Shown: positions 22,466-34,164 of the stretch, in pieces
Position numbering within the stretch: the first letter of the stretch is position 1
How the letters are laid out: the number at the start of each line of letters is the position of its first letter
Assembly: GCF_003369915.1 (NCBI RefSeq)
Contig: NW_022881614.1
Coordinates: 10,561,001-10,625,000, forward strand
Reading direction: 5' to 3'
Source of the DNA: Drosophila miranda
Taxonomy: Eukaryota; Arthropoda; Insecta; Diptera; Drosophilidae
DNA: 64,000 bases
Program-made: the position numbers and the translations under genes
The notes under the pieces: model-generated
What the model was told of the DNA's origin: nothing
What the model saw: the letters and a program-made list of their open reading frames with translations, nothing else
Databases searched by the model: none

Positions 22466-25457
22466 TTAATTCAATAGAGACTGCTGCTGCCTTAGTAGCG
22501 GCCTGGTCCGCTGGCCGTACTCGTTCAGTGGCAAACAATCGTAGCCTCGCGTCGCCTCATTCTGGCAAGCGGCAAGGTCTACGGCCGAAATTGGGGCGCC
22601 ATTCTGGCCCTGGGGCCCATTTGGCAGCATGGCTGTCGTTGTCTCCTGCAGTCGGGAGCTGTCAACGGGAAGGGCAATCAGAACTCGAGTGTTGGGGCGG
22701 GGGCGTGTGGGGGGCCAAAGGACCACATGTATGGACTCACCTGCGGATGGTGCTCTGATAGCAGGAATGACGCGACTGATAGCGCTTCGAAGCGGTGCTG
22801 GTCAGCGAGGTGTCCCGGCGCATGCAGAAGGTGTCGTTCGCTTGGTTCCGCTTCTTGCGGCGTCCGTTCGCGCCGCGACAAAACAGATATCTGCAGGAGA
22901 TGCCCCAATGGGAATGCAATAGAATCGCCACCAAAAGGAAGGGAGTGTATTTTTTTCGTCTTCTTCTATAAAGTGTGAGTGTGTGTGTGTGTGCGTATAA
23001 GAAACTAAGGATTTCTGATGGCAATCTGGTCAATGGTTTTGCTTGACTGTTGACGTAGTGTTGATTACATTCAAGTGCCAGGACAGACAGTTACTTTTAC
23101 TCTTCCCAATTATCGGTAGCCGATATTAAACGCTTCCATTGATAAACATCAACAGTCAAGGTTGTGCCTAGGTCTTGAAAAAAGAATAAGTAGATGGCTA
23201 TAAAGAGCTCTTCAAAGGAAAAAGGACAGATAAATCAGTTCTCGGTCAAAATCTACTATTGAACATATCCCATTGAAGCGGAATAACAAATCAATGGGTA
23301 AACCAACTGAAAACGAACTCATGCAGATGCAACATAAAAAACGAATGGCTTAACAAAACAAATTCAAACTCAATTCAAGTGTCATCCCAGCTGCCATATG
23401 ATTTGAAATGATATGATGTGTGATTCCCATTGTGGTTGTTTCAAGTTTCGTTTGGTTCTGTGGGTTTGGTTGGGGTTTGAGTATTGTTTCTGTTTGGTTT
23501 TAAGAGATACAAATTGCAGTTGGCTTACGCTTACAGTTGCGTTACTGGCTTACAGTTATCTATTGGTTTGTTATCGTGATCGTTACCAGGTTATTAATAA
23601 TCGTTTGGGCATGCTGTCATGCTGCTGGAGTTGGAGGTGGTGGTGGAGAGTGATGTGAATGAACAAGTACCTATTGAAATGCTTGCGAAAGGCGCCGCTC
23701 ACGAAGTAGAGGGCCACCGGGTTGGCACAGCTGTTGGCGAAGGACATGCAGTAAGCGGCGATGCGCAGGACATGCCAGAATGCATTGTAATCCTCCTGGG
23801 CAGTGGGCCTGCAAGTAAATACACACACACATACGTGAGCACCAAGCGTCGACATGTAATGGAGATATCAGTGGCGAAATTGATTTTCCACCCGCATCCA
23901 CATTGTCGAAGCTAACAAGTGTCGAACAAACGGCAACAGCATTACTCATCCGCAGGTCCCAGCCACACACACGGTCGCATCTCCCCGTGTCCCGGGCTGG
24001 GGGCAGGCTCCTTTTTATCGGCATGACAAATTGACTTTTCCATCCATGCATGAATGAGCAGCTCCCCAGCCGCTCCGCATAAATCCCTTTCACAGTTCAT
24101 AAAAGCACTCACTCACCAGTAGTAGAACCAGAGGAAGAAGACGTGGTACGGCAGAAAGCAAATGCCAAAGATGACAACGAATGCCAGCACAGTCACAGCG
24201 ACTTTGCGACGCGCTCGAACCTGCAACAAGACCAAATGGATAAACGCTGTTATCTTCTGTTAAACGTAAAGCAGTCGAGATCCCTTAATGTGAATGTGGT
24301 CCACGAATCCGTAATCTATTTATCTATGGCACTCGTACCCGTGCATCGTCAAAGAGGGAGTCTTAAGGGAGTAATATTGGTAACCGGGGGGATGGGGATA
24401 TCAAAACTCCTCAGAATAGTGCAAAATGTAGGTATCTTTCGCATTCATTGCTGTGGCCGGAATATGTGCTGAAAACGTATTATATTTGTACCTTCATTTC
24501 ATGTAATTTATGAACTATGCTCTGCGTAAGTTCGTATAAATATTTAATTCCACTCAAGTGGAGTAAGTGGAAAAGTTTTTTGCCAATTTAGTTGTCGGTA
24601 AAAAATTAGTTGGAAAAGTTTTCTTCAGTTTATTCACTTTTATGAAGTTACGTATATCATTATTTATTTGAGATTAATTTTACGTCGATATATGTATATC
24701 ACTTTATGGAATTCTTTCTAGAGAAATTTAAGGGTTTCAACTGTCTCAAGGATTGGAAGGGAACAAATACTCACCTGTCTGACAGCTCCTTGCATCTCGC
24801 CAGGAACACTCGCCGTGTACATCAAGTGCAGGGCAATCAGCACATAGAAAACCGCTATAATCACCAATGGTATGGCATAGTAGACCAGGAAGTGCAACAG
24901 GACCATTGTCTCGGCGTAGTTAGCGCCCCAAGCATCCGGATAGGGATAACAGATCACAATCGACTTTTCCTGGTTGATGCCAAGATACTGTAAGAGTGGC
25001 AAGAGTGAAATTAGTTTAACGACTAATTTTCGGATTATTAGGGCAAAACGTGCCTTGAGATTGCTTCCGATGAGGGCTGGGAGACCGCAGATTATGGCCA
25101 ACAGCCAAATGGAAACCGCTATGGCCAAGGTCATGCGTGTGGCCCGGCGACCGCCTCCTGAAAGGAGACGTAGAAATGTTGTAGCTACTTTTACTATATT
25201 CGGAGTTTCTTTTTAATGTCTATATTTTACCATGAGCATGCAATTTTCGCAATGGATCGACAATGGCAAAGTACCGATCGCCCGAGAGGGCTGTCAGTGT
25301 GAACACCGACACCCCAATCGATACATCCTTCATGAACTCCGACAGACTGCACAAGAAGCTGCCATAAGGCCAGTACTCCACGGTGTAGATGGTGGATGCC
25401 AGTGGCACTGTGGTGATGATGACCAACTGATCCGCCAGGGCCAGCGAAAGTATATAG
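22466..25457 (-). CDS. CCHa1-R: CCHamide-1 receptor (GPCR), 5' exon not found
   Basis: Six exons on the minus strand, 5' to 3': 25231-25457, 25054-25157, 24775-24987, 24117-24220, 23671-23808, 22741-22890 and the terminal exon 22466-22658 (seven with the terminal one); their phases join without a break. They encode TM2 onward of a rhodopsin-family GPCR: SLALADQ of TM2, the TM3 end GDRYFAIVDPLRK (DRY-type motif), CGLPALIGS of TM4, the extracellular Cys in IVICYPYP, TM5, FLPYHVFFLWF of TM6 and NSCANPVALY (NPxxY) of TM7, then a basic tail with NQANDTFCMRRDTSLTS. This is the bombesin-receptor-like CCHamide branch, closer to CCHa1-R than CCHa2-R. It would bind the gut/brain peptide CCHamide-1 and signal through G proteins. 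The N-terminus and TM1 are missing; upstream lies element A. One intron has a GC donor. Without TM1 the product would not be a working receptor. Confidence 0.8.
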
Positions 25458-25924
25458 CTGGAAGAGACAATTTATGTGTGTTTGAAATTTCAAGTCAAGT
25501 CAAGGCGGCTCCCCAATAGATTTATGATTTACTTCTTGAGATAAGCAGGCTGACTTTGCAATGGGCTTTTGCTGAATTTTAGGGGTTAGGGATTCCAGCA
25601 CGAGCACGTGCTCCTTCAAGTGTGATAAAAATTCTGCGCATCGTTGATTTATGGGGGCCAAGTATTAGGCAAATTTTTGCGAGACAGTTGTCGCTGACTT
25701 GGTGCAAGTACAATGACCGATTAAATTGATTTATAAGCCCAAAGCTTTATTAAGTCTAGAACAGAGCAGTACCAAAATGAGTTTCCCTCTCTCTCTCTCT
25801 CTCTTAGAATGGGAATGAACTGCTTGAGGAAGCAGTAGGAAATGGTGCCATATGCCTACACTCTCTTTTACAGCAGAGACAGGGATGGAAGGAGTAAGAG
25901 AGGCTTGAGAGTTAAGCTGCGTGG
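25458..25924 (-). other. Truncated CCHa1-R intron
   Basis: Sequence upstream (on the minus strand) of the TM2 exon. It follows a correct acceptor (TTCCAG|C) at 25458 and contains a (CT)n run at 25788-25804. No TM1-coding exon is visible. The intron runs into integrase sequence of element A at about 25925. Confidence 0.5.
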
Positions 25925-26245
25925 CTTTGAACTTCTGACAACTTACGCAGAACTTCTGCACGTACCGTCGCACGTCTCGTTGTAGTCCTGGCCAGTAGTA
26001 TCGTTGTGTTGTCCTCAGGATGGTTTTCCTGACGCCAAAGTGTCCTGCCGTTGGTTCGTCATGGCATTCGCGGAGTACTCTCGTCCGGCCGTTTTTGGGC
26101 ACGCATAGTTTCCACGGTATGTGGTCGTCGTCGTCGGCTCCGTGTCCTAGGTAGCGGTATAGCTGCCCATTTTCGTACGTGTAGTCTGGGTACTTCTGGG
26201 GTTCGTCTTGAACTTGTTGAATCCTTTGTTTAAGCCAGGTGCATG
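25925..26245 (-). pseudogene. Element A integrase N-terminus (H2C2 zinc finger)
   Basis: The frame reads WKLCVPKNGRTRVLRECHDE, then AGHFGVRKT, YYWPGLQRDV and CVSCQKFK: the linker and HHCC zinc-binding region that precede the catalytic core of gypsy integrases. The core (D,D-35-E) is absent; after CQKFKATQ the sequence is no longer like an integrase. The upstream linker (WLKQRIQQVQDEPQKYPDY) lies in a neighbouring phase, so it is also frameshifted. Confidence 0.7.
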
Positions 26246-26259
26246 GTGTGTCGTCTTCC

Positions 26260-26592
26260 TCAATGCGGGAGATAGTGCACGTCGTATTGGTATTGCTGTT
26301 TTATGGGTCGGTTGTCCCTCATGACGATGGTGTGTTCCGTCAGGCCCGTCAACCCTCGGAGGCCCGCGAGTGTTGGCAGTTCCTCGTCTAGGAATTTCCG
26401 TATTTTCGGCGCGATGTCGGGAGGCCATGGGTCGGAGATTCGTTCCGAATCGTCCTCGGGTGGGTCGTCGATTCCTGGGTCGCCAGTGTGGTCGGGGCTC
26501 TCGGGGAGGATTGTTGTGTCGAATGCGCTTGGTGGTTCGACCTCGCGAGTGTATTCGCTTATGCTGGCGACGATGGCGGGTGCCTCGATCAT
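26260..26592 (-). pseudogene. Element A start of reverse transcriptase
   Basis: The C-terminal part of this frame (FLDEELPTLAGLRGLTGLTE, TIVMRDNRPIKQ) is the typical lead-in to a gypsy RT. The frame then breaks off before the palm domain and joins integrase linker sequence, so the catalytic YxDD region and RNase H were deleted. Confidence 0.65.
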
Positions 26593-27168
26593 GAGTAGGG
26601 GGTCGTGTGTGTCCTGGGGGGTGTTTGCGCGACGTTGTACTCAGCGTGACGTACGAACGTGCGGGTCCCGATGGCGGTCGTAGCGTTTGACCGACGGCTA
26701 GTTTGGGCGGTGAGGTTCACCGACATGGCTCCAGGCGTGGTGCTGGGCCGCATGCCGGCGCCATACGAGGTGTTGCCCGGGAGGCGTTCCATGATGTCGG
26801 GGACGATCGATGGTGCGTCGGCTCCAGGTGCGTCGGGGCTCCGATGGGTGCCTCGTGTGGCAGTGATCGCCTTTCCTGGTTCCTGCCTGAGAGGACGCGG
26901 GAGTAGCGGGTCGGTCGGTGTCGTAGGGGTCGTTTTCGCGTCGAGGGCGGTGTCGACGCGTTCGTGGGCCAGGGTGGCGGTCGGAGGTGGTACCTCGAGC
27001 GCCTGGCTGCTGCGTGGCGGCTGTCGTTGCTGGGGCCGGGTTGTCTTCTGGAGGGGCGTCCTGGGTTCCTTTCCCTTCGTTGGTGGAACCGCGTCGGTGC
27101 CCTCGGGAGACCGGCTCGCTTTCTTCGTGGCTTTGCTTAGTTTTTGGTTTCTCGGAGTGGGCCTGGGG

Positions 27169-27642
27169 CTAGTGTGCTTCGTCGTGGCCGTGGGTTCCGT
27201 GTTCTTTGTTCCTTGTTCCTTGTGCTCTTGTCTCGTGTCGTGGCGGGGAATTCATCGGCGGCGGAGGTTTCGAGTTCGTGGGTCCGGGAGCGTGTACTTG
27301 GCTGGCGGTGATAATCGGCGTGTTTGGTATGGGGCGTTGGGAGTCTTGGAGATGGAGGCGTGTGGCGCCACATTGTATTGTGGTTTCAATGGCGCACAAG
27401 AAATCCATCCCTATGATGGCTTGCTCTACCATATTGGGTAGTACCAAGAGTGGAATCTGTATCTCTTGTTCGTCTAGTTTGACGCGCGCTAGCAAGATCT
27501 GAGTTATCTCGCGAGCCGAGCCGTCTGCTAGGCGTATCGGGACGCATGCGGCTCGCAGGTCGTTGTCGCGGCCGAGTTTGCGGGCGAGGTCGGCGTTGAT
27601 GAAGCTTCGGGACGCCCCGGTGTCGACCGTCACTCTCGCCAT
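27169..27642 (-). pseudogene. Element A aspartic protease
   Basis: The frame starts MARVTVDTGASRSFINADLA: VDTGAS is the catalytic D-T/S-G motif of retroviral-type proteases. About 90 residues later AIIGMDFL fits the conserved ILG-type motif near the protease end. This would cut the Gag-Pol polyprotein. The following linker is Pro/Arg-rich and not conserved. It may be intact by itself, but its element is dead. Confidence 0.75.
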
Positions 27643-27711
27643 TATCCGGCCGTCGTGTACTTGTACTTAGTTGGTTTTCTGAGGAAGCGTCGTGCCCGGC
27701 TGGTTCCCGTG

Positions 27712-29081
27712 TCAGCTGGGGACGCTAGTCGTTTCCCGACGGGTCCCGGCGGCAACAGCCCACGGTGCGCGTTCCGCGCCTGCCGCATTCCCAACAGAAG
27801 AGGATCGATGGGTTGGTGCAGTCGCGAGAAACATGGGGATGAGGGTCGCTGGTACGTTTCGTTCCTGGATACTCTCGAACTCTGTGGCCAACATTGTTAA
27901 TTGCATCAGACTTCTCAGTTCGTGCCTTCGCACGTACAGCTGGTACGCCGGGAGGGTGTTGTCATAGATCCGGCTAAGTTCCTTGGCTTCGTCGTACCCG
28001 GCGTGGTGCATGAGCAACCGAAGCTCGATGACGAAGTCCTTGAACGGTTCGCCTACCGCTTGCTTGCGGTCCCTGATGTGGTCTTCCAATTGCTCGAAGT
28101 ACCGGGGAGGCAGGAAAAGGCTAGGAATTCCTGGCGGAAATCGACCCAAGAGGCGCTCTGGAGTCGGCTGGTGCGGAACCAACGGTTGGCTCGGTCGGTG
28201 AGCAGCTCTGCCATGGCTCGCGGCACGTAGTTTATGTCTACCCCGTACGAGAGGGCACGCTCTTCCAGTAGTTCGACGAACGACAGTGGGTCGTCCTGCC
28301 CGTCGAACTGGATTCCCCACTTTCGGATCCGTTCCTCCATCTGTGCGGCGTGACAATAGTAGTGACCGTCTGTGGGGCCATTTCCTGCTGCTGTCGGCAA
28401 GATCCTTCTCATGGGCGAAGGCCTTGGCTCCGGGGGCGGGGGCTTCGGTAGATCTTCGACGGTTATCGATGTCGGTGAGGTACTGGCTTTGCTCTCCATG
28501 ACTCCTGGAACTTGTAGGCTGAGTTTGGGGTCCGTCTTCCGCTTCTCTGTTAGTGCTGAGATGTCGGGCTGGGGCGATCTGGCGTACTGGCGCTCGAGCT
28601 CTGCCAACCTGACCCAGGCATCGTGTTCGAGGGGCCCGGCGACTAGTTCGGCGAAATTTCTCCGCAAATCTGCCACGTTACCTTCGCGGCTGAATCCGAA
28701 TTCCTCCGCGAAGGACTCCAGCTCCTCTCGGCGGCGTTTGTGAATCCAGCCGGTACTTACCTCTGGGTTGCCTACGAATTCTCCAGGGTAATACCCACTG
28801 GGCTGTTCTCTGTATGGGATTCCATCGCTTCGATTGTTACTCGAGTTGCCTGTTTCACTGGGCTTGCGCTTTTCCTTCACTAGGGCACTGTGTCGAGTTT
28901 CGCGGCTGACGCTTCGCATTTCTTCTCGGGGTGACGGCACTGTTCGCGTTTCTCTGTCGCTGTGTCGCGCTTTCGTCTGCTCGTTGCGCAACTCTTGCCG
29001 CTGGTATTGTGCGAGGTCGGGGTTTTCTCCGGGTCGTTTTCTTGTGTTCTTCTCTAGTGGCCGTGGGGTTTTATTCCACAA
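27712..29081 (-). pseudogene. Element A gag, frameshifted
   Basis: Two overlapping frames (28053-29081 and 27712-28356) together give a Gag of the retrotransposon-gag family: a charged N-terminal half, then FDGQDDPLSFVELLEERAL and ANRWFRTSR... WVDFRQEFLAF in the first, and YFEQLEDHIRDRKQ... EPFKDFVIELRLLM in the second. These blocks are contiguous in the family, so a frameshift lies near 28110-28140. Remains of a zinc knuckle (CWECG) can be read near 27780 in a third phase. Confidence 0.7.
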
Positions 29082-29101
29082 ACCCTCGCTGACGTTGCCT
29101 T

Positions 29102-29121
29102 GGGTCCCAGCTCGGGCGCCA
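29102..29121 (-). other. Primer binding site of element A
   Basis: Minus strand TGGCGCCCGAGCTGGGACCC, two bases from the LTR end. The TGGCGCCC start fits the 3' end of a lysine tRNA; the rest is imperfect. Confidence 0.6.
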
Positions 29122-29123
29122 CT

Positions 29124-29557
29124 TGTGATGGACCTATTTCAGGCTGAGGTAAGCTCAGTCCCGTCCAGGGGTCAATCCACAAGAAATTTGTAGAAATGGG
29201 ATGGAACCTTAAGGGCGGCGTCAGGGGGGCGGCCTGTCGTAGCGAGGTGGATCGGGGCTAGAATGGGCGTCGCTCGTCGTGTATACGAAACGGCTGTGTA
29301 GACTCGGGATGGGGTGGCGTCGGTGCCTCGACTAATTGGAGTGAACTTACGCAATCGGGTGTTTTTACTTTGATAATTCGCCACTTTATTGTAATTCTTA
29401 GCGGTTTAAATGAACTTATTTTAATTGGTCGCCGATGTCTTCTTTTGAGTTCCGGGTACCGCGTCTGTGCTCCGGACCGGGTCTCTGCGTAAGTTTTTGG
29501 TACCACGTCCGTACTCTGAGACGGGTTTCTGCGTAAGTTGCTCTTTGGTTCTCGTCA
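29124..29557 (-). repeat. LTR of element A (about 434 bp)
   Basis: On the minus strand it begins TGACGAGAACC and ends CATCACA, next to the primer binding site. No second copy was found at the other end. Limits are inferred from the TG...CA rule and the primer site. Confidence 0.6.
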
Positions 29558-30068
29558 CTGTAACGTGCAACCACGACGTAGGCGAGATGGTCCTCTCAGC
29601 TTGGAGCGGCACGCTGTCAATTTTCCGGCTACTGGCTCGTCGGCCACGAGTGTGGTGTTCTTATGTATTTTGCTCCTAAGCTGAGGCCTACCCTATTATT
29701 ATTTTACATTTAATGCGTGTCACTAAGCCATTTGAAACCGGACGGAAAGCACAACACCTAAAACGAAAGACAATGACTGCACTGAACGGACAACGACAAG
29801 AATTCCTCAGCTGTTCATGAGGAGTGATGTTCGCCCACCCTACCTTGGTCTCGTTGCGCCCGATAACACATGATTTGCTACAAGACCCCTTATATTATGG
29901 GGGACCTACAGGGGCTTGCTGCAGGAGATCAAACACTATAGCTTCTACTCACACATTATAAACATTTATTCATCGCTTATGACTAAAATTCTTGATCCCT
30001 TGTAATTAAGTTTATTCATTAGTTTCTCCCTTCCCCGAGTATTGGTTACGACTTAATTTTAAATAAAA

Positions 30069-31237
30069 CGAGGGGGAACGTTGTGAGTTGCTGCGGACAC
30101 CGCAACTCTACGGTTATACCCGATACTTAGTCAGTATGGCTCTCCTCCGGCAGACGCCGCTAATATTAAACGACACGACAAAGAGTGCGTGCGAGAGAGA
30201 CAGAAAATCAGTCTAAGCGTGACGTCGGGCGCTGCGTAGCCACTGCAAATTGATTTGTTCCTTTTGGGTATAAAAATGATCCGATCTGATCCAGATTCAG
30301 CAATCTGATAGATATGGTCATTATCTATGATTCTGCGTTTTTAGTTTTCTCGAATCTGCAATATTGTGGATGCAACAGATTTTCGTCCTTTGTGGGGGCG
30401 AAAGGGGGTGGGGCGAAATTCTGAGATATACGTTTTATAGTGAGATCTAACAAAAGTGCGGATACCAAATTTGGTTACTCTAGCCTTAATAGTCTCTGAG
30501 ATTTGTGGATGCCCCAGGTTTTCGTCCTTTGCGGGGGCGGAAGGGGGTGTGGCGAAATTTGGACACGAAACGGTCAAGGTCCGATATCACAGGAGTGTGG
30601 ATACCAAATTTGGTTGCTCTGGCTCTTATAGGTTCTGAGATCCTTGAACTCATATTTTGCAATTGGCAAAGCCGACCATGAAACCTGTGTGTTAGAGAGA
30701 GACAGAGCGAGAAATAATGAAATTGTTTTCTTGAGTCTGGCTATAATAATTATACGATCTGGTTGAGATTTTACACTCTAGAACATATAGTCATCCTCTA
30801 CGATTCTGCGTTTTTTGTTTTATCGTATCTTTAAAAATGTTGATGCCACAGATTTTCGTTCTTTGTGGGGGCGGAAGTGGGCGGGGCGAAGTTTTGAAAT
30901 ATTTTTGTAGCAGTGACATATCACAGAAGTCTGGATCCAAAACATCGTTGCTCTAGCTCTTATAGTCTTTGAGCACTAGGCGCTGAAGGGGACGGACAGA
31001 CGGACGGACGGACAGACGGACAGACGGACAGACGGACGGACGGACAGACGGACAGACGGACAGACGGACGGACGGACAGACGGACAGACAGACGTGGCTC
31101 AATCGACTCGGCTGTTGATGCTGATCAAGAATATATATACTTTATGGGGTCGGAAACGATTCCTTCTGGACGTTACACACATCCACTTTTACCACAAATC
31201 TAATATACCCCAATACTCATTTTGAGTATCGGGTATA
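30069..31237 (-). mobile_element. mini-me/DINE-1-type Helitron, copy 4
   Basis: Left end CGAGGGGGAACG with intact hairpin, right end CGGGTATA. It has the longest (GACG/GACA)n array in the window (~30991-31092, about 100 bases). Subfamily as copy 1. Inserted in the 3' LTR of element B and followed directly by copy 5. Confidence 0.85.
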
Positions 31238-32352
31238 AAGAGGGGGAACGTTGTGAGTTGCTGCGGACACCGCAACTCTACGGTTATAACAGATACTAAG
31301 TCAGTATGGCTCTCCTCCGACAGACGCCGCTAATATTGAACGACACGACAAAGAGTGCGTGCGAGAGAGACAGAAAATCAGTCTGAGCGTGATGTCGGGC
31401 GCTGCGTAGCCAGTGCAAATTGATTTGTTCCTTTTGGGTATAAAAATGATACGATCTGATAGCAATCTGATAGATATGGTCATTATCTATGATTCTGCGT
31501 TTTTAGTTTTCTCGAATGTGCAATATTGTGGATGCAACAGATTTTCGTCCTTTGTGTGGGCGGAAAGGGGTGGGGCGAAATTTTGAGATACACGTTTTAT
31601 AGTAAGATTTAACAGGAGTGCGGATAACAAATTTGGTTACTCTAGCCTTAATAGTCTCTGAGATTTGTGAATATCCCCAGATTTTCGTCCTTTGCGGGGG
31701 CGGAAGGGGGTGTGGCGAAATTTTGAAACAAACTCGTCTCGGTCCGATATATTAGGAGTGTGGATACCAAATTTGGTTGCTCTAGCTTTTGTAGTCTCTG
31801 AGATCTAGGCGCTAATGTTTTACTCTAAGCAAAGCCGCCTATGCTACGTGTGTGTTAGAGAGAGACAGGGCGAGAAAAAATTAAATTGTTTTCTTGATGC
31901 TGGCTATAATAATATTACGATCCAATTCAGATTCTGCAGTCTTAAAGATATGGTCATTCTCTACAATTCTACGTTTTTGGTTTTTTCATATCTTTAAAAT
32001 TGTGGATGCCACAGATTTTCATCCTTTGTGGGGGCGGAAGTGGACGGGGCAAAGTTTTGAAATATTTTTGTAGCAGTGACATATCACAGAAGTCTGGATC
32101 CAAAACATCGTTGCTCTAGCTCTTATAGTCTTTGAGCACTAGGCGCTGAAGGGGACGGACAGACGGACGGACGGACAGACGGACAGACCGACAGGCAGAC
32201 AGACAGACAGGGCTCAATCGACTCGGCTATTGATGCTGATCCAGAATATATATACTTTATGGGGTCGGAAACGATTCCTTCTGGACGTTACACACATCCA
32301 CTTTTACCACAAATCTAATATACCCCAATACTCATTTTGAGTATCGGGTATA
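31238..32352 (-). mobile_element. mini-me/DINE-1-type Helitron, copy 5
   Basis: Begins AGAGGGGGAACG directly after copy 4, same orientation, and ends CGGGTATA before LTR sequence resumes (AAAATAGAGTGAAG). Second subfamily (GCGCTAATGTTTTACTC). Its (GACR)n array is at ~32155-32210. Confidence 0.85.
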
Positions 32353-33046
32353 AAAATAGAGTGAAGTAATGTAAATAAGTAAGAAGCTTAGATTAGATAT
32401 GTTTGAGAACAGATAAAACAGAACAAAAGAAATGTAAGAAATTTTAATCTGAGCATTCGCTGGCATATCGATCCATCAAAAGGGAAGGTTTAATACGCGA
32501 GAGACGTAGGGAAAAGAATCAATAGGAGAGCAATTATCTACGACTTTCCGATGCCCTCACTTTTCATCCCACTAAATGGGTGTGCTCCCGTGACGAACCT
32601 TCAGAGCATTCGCCACACAAAACAAATGGAAGATAATTTATTTGTTTAATCAAAACCACTTACAGGAACCTCCATCGACGAAGCGCTTCCGCCTTGGGTT
32701 TCTGAAAAGTTAAAAAAAAAAGAGAACACACACAATTCGCACACACCAAAAAAAAGTGAGACGACGACCGAGTGGCTCAGGCAGGTCGAGCTAATTTTAC
32801 TGTGAATTTTTATCTCTCTTCTTCCCGTCCCTCACGACCCTTCCGCAATTCTCTGCGCTCAGTCTCGCATTCCTCTTTGCGGATCACCGGCGCTTAGCGA
32901 GCACCGGTATGTGGGGGCTCGCCCACAGCAGCAAAGTTAGGTGGAGAAAAAGGGAAAGGGATAGAGAGATCAAAAAGCCTAAATGAAGAGGGACAATGAA
33001 ATAACCCGGGTAAAAATGCTTAGAGCATATGACTGTGTTACGTTAT

Positions 33047-34155
33047 TATACCCGATACTCAAAATGAGTATTGGGGTATATTAGATTTGTGGTAAAAGTG
33101 GATGTGTGTAACGTCCAGAAGGAATCGTTTCCGACCCCATAAAGTATATATATTCTTGATCAGCATCAATAGCCGAGTCGATTGAGCCATGTCTGTCTGT
33201 CCGTCTGTCCGTCCGTCCGTTTGTCCGTCTGTCCGTCCCCTTCAGCGCCTAGTGCTCAAAGACTATAAGAGCGAGAGCAACGATGTTTTGGATCCAGACT
33301 TCTGTGATATGTCACTGCTACAAGAATATATTTCAAAACTTTTCCCCGCTCACTTCCGCCCCCACAAAGGGCGAAAATCTGTGGCATCCACAATATTGAG
33401 GATACGAGAAAACGCAGAATCGTAGAAGATGACTATATCTTCTAGAGGTCAAAATCTGAACCAGATCGTATAATTATTATAGCCAGCATCAAGAAAACAA
33501 TTTCATTTTTTCTCGCCCTGTCTCTCTCTAACACACACGTAGCATAGGCGGCTTTGCTTAGAGTAAAACATTAGCGCCAAGATCTCAGAGACTATAAAAG
33601 CTAGAGCAACCAAATTTGGTATCCAGTCTCCTAATATATCGGACCGAGACGAGTTTGTTTCAAAATTTCGCCACACCCCCTTCCGCCCCCGCAAAGGATG
33701 AAAATCTGGGGATATTCACAAATCTCAGAGACTATTAAGGCTAGAGTAACCAAATTTGGTATCCGCACTCCTGTTAGATCTCACTATAAAACGTATATCT
33801 CAAAATTTCGCCCCACCCCCTTCCGCCCCCACAAAGGACGAAAATCTGTTGCATCCACAATATTGAGGATACGAGAAAACTAAAAACGCAGAATCATAGA
33901 TAATGATCATATATATCAGATTGCTGAATCTGGAAGAGATCAGATCATTTTTATAGCCAAAAGGAACAAATCAATTTGCACTGGCTACGCAGCACCCGAC
34001 GTCACGCTCAGACTGATTTTCTGTCTCTCTCGCACGCACTCCTTGTCGTGTCGTTTAATATTAGCGGCGTCTGCCGGAGGAGAGCCATACTGACTTAGTA
34101 TCGGGTATAACTGTAGAGTTGCGGTCTCCGCAGCAACTCACAACGTTCACCCTCG
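33047..34155 (+). mobile_element. mini-me/DINE-1-type Helitron, copy 6
   Basis: Starts TATACCCGATACTCAAAATG, ends with the intact hairpin and CACCCTCG. Opposite orientation to copies 4 and 5. It looks mosaic: the first half (GAACCAGATCGTATAATTATT) is of the copy-1 type, the second (TTTACTCTAAGC as its complement, 33558-33572) of the copy-3 type. Confidence 0.85.
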
Positions 34156-34164
34156 TTTTTTTTT

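Larger units (their letters stand above)
25925..29557 (-). mobile_element. Gypsy-type LTR retrotransposon A, deleted
   Basis: Minus-strand order: LTR (29124-29557), primer binding site, gag, protease, a piece of RT, and the N-terminal part of integrase. Most of RT, all RNase H, the integrase core and the 3' LTR are missing. The DNA is more GC-rich than its surroundings, especially 26100-28800. The right edge abuts element B, and before B inserted it would have touched the semaphorin-like exon now at 40793. The left edge is inside the CCHa1-R intron. Confidence 0.8.

Noticed and set aside
26659-27441. A 260-codon frame on the + strand
   Set aside because: It is antisense to the GC-rich gag-protease-RT region of element A.
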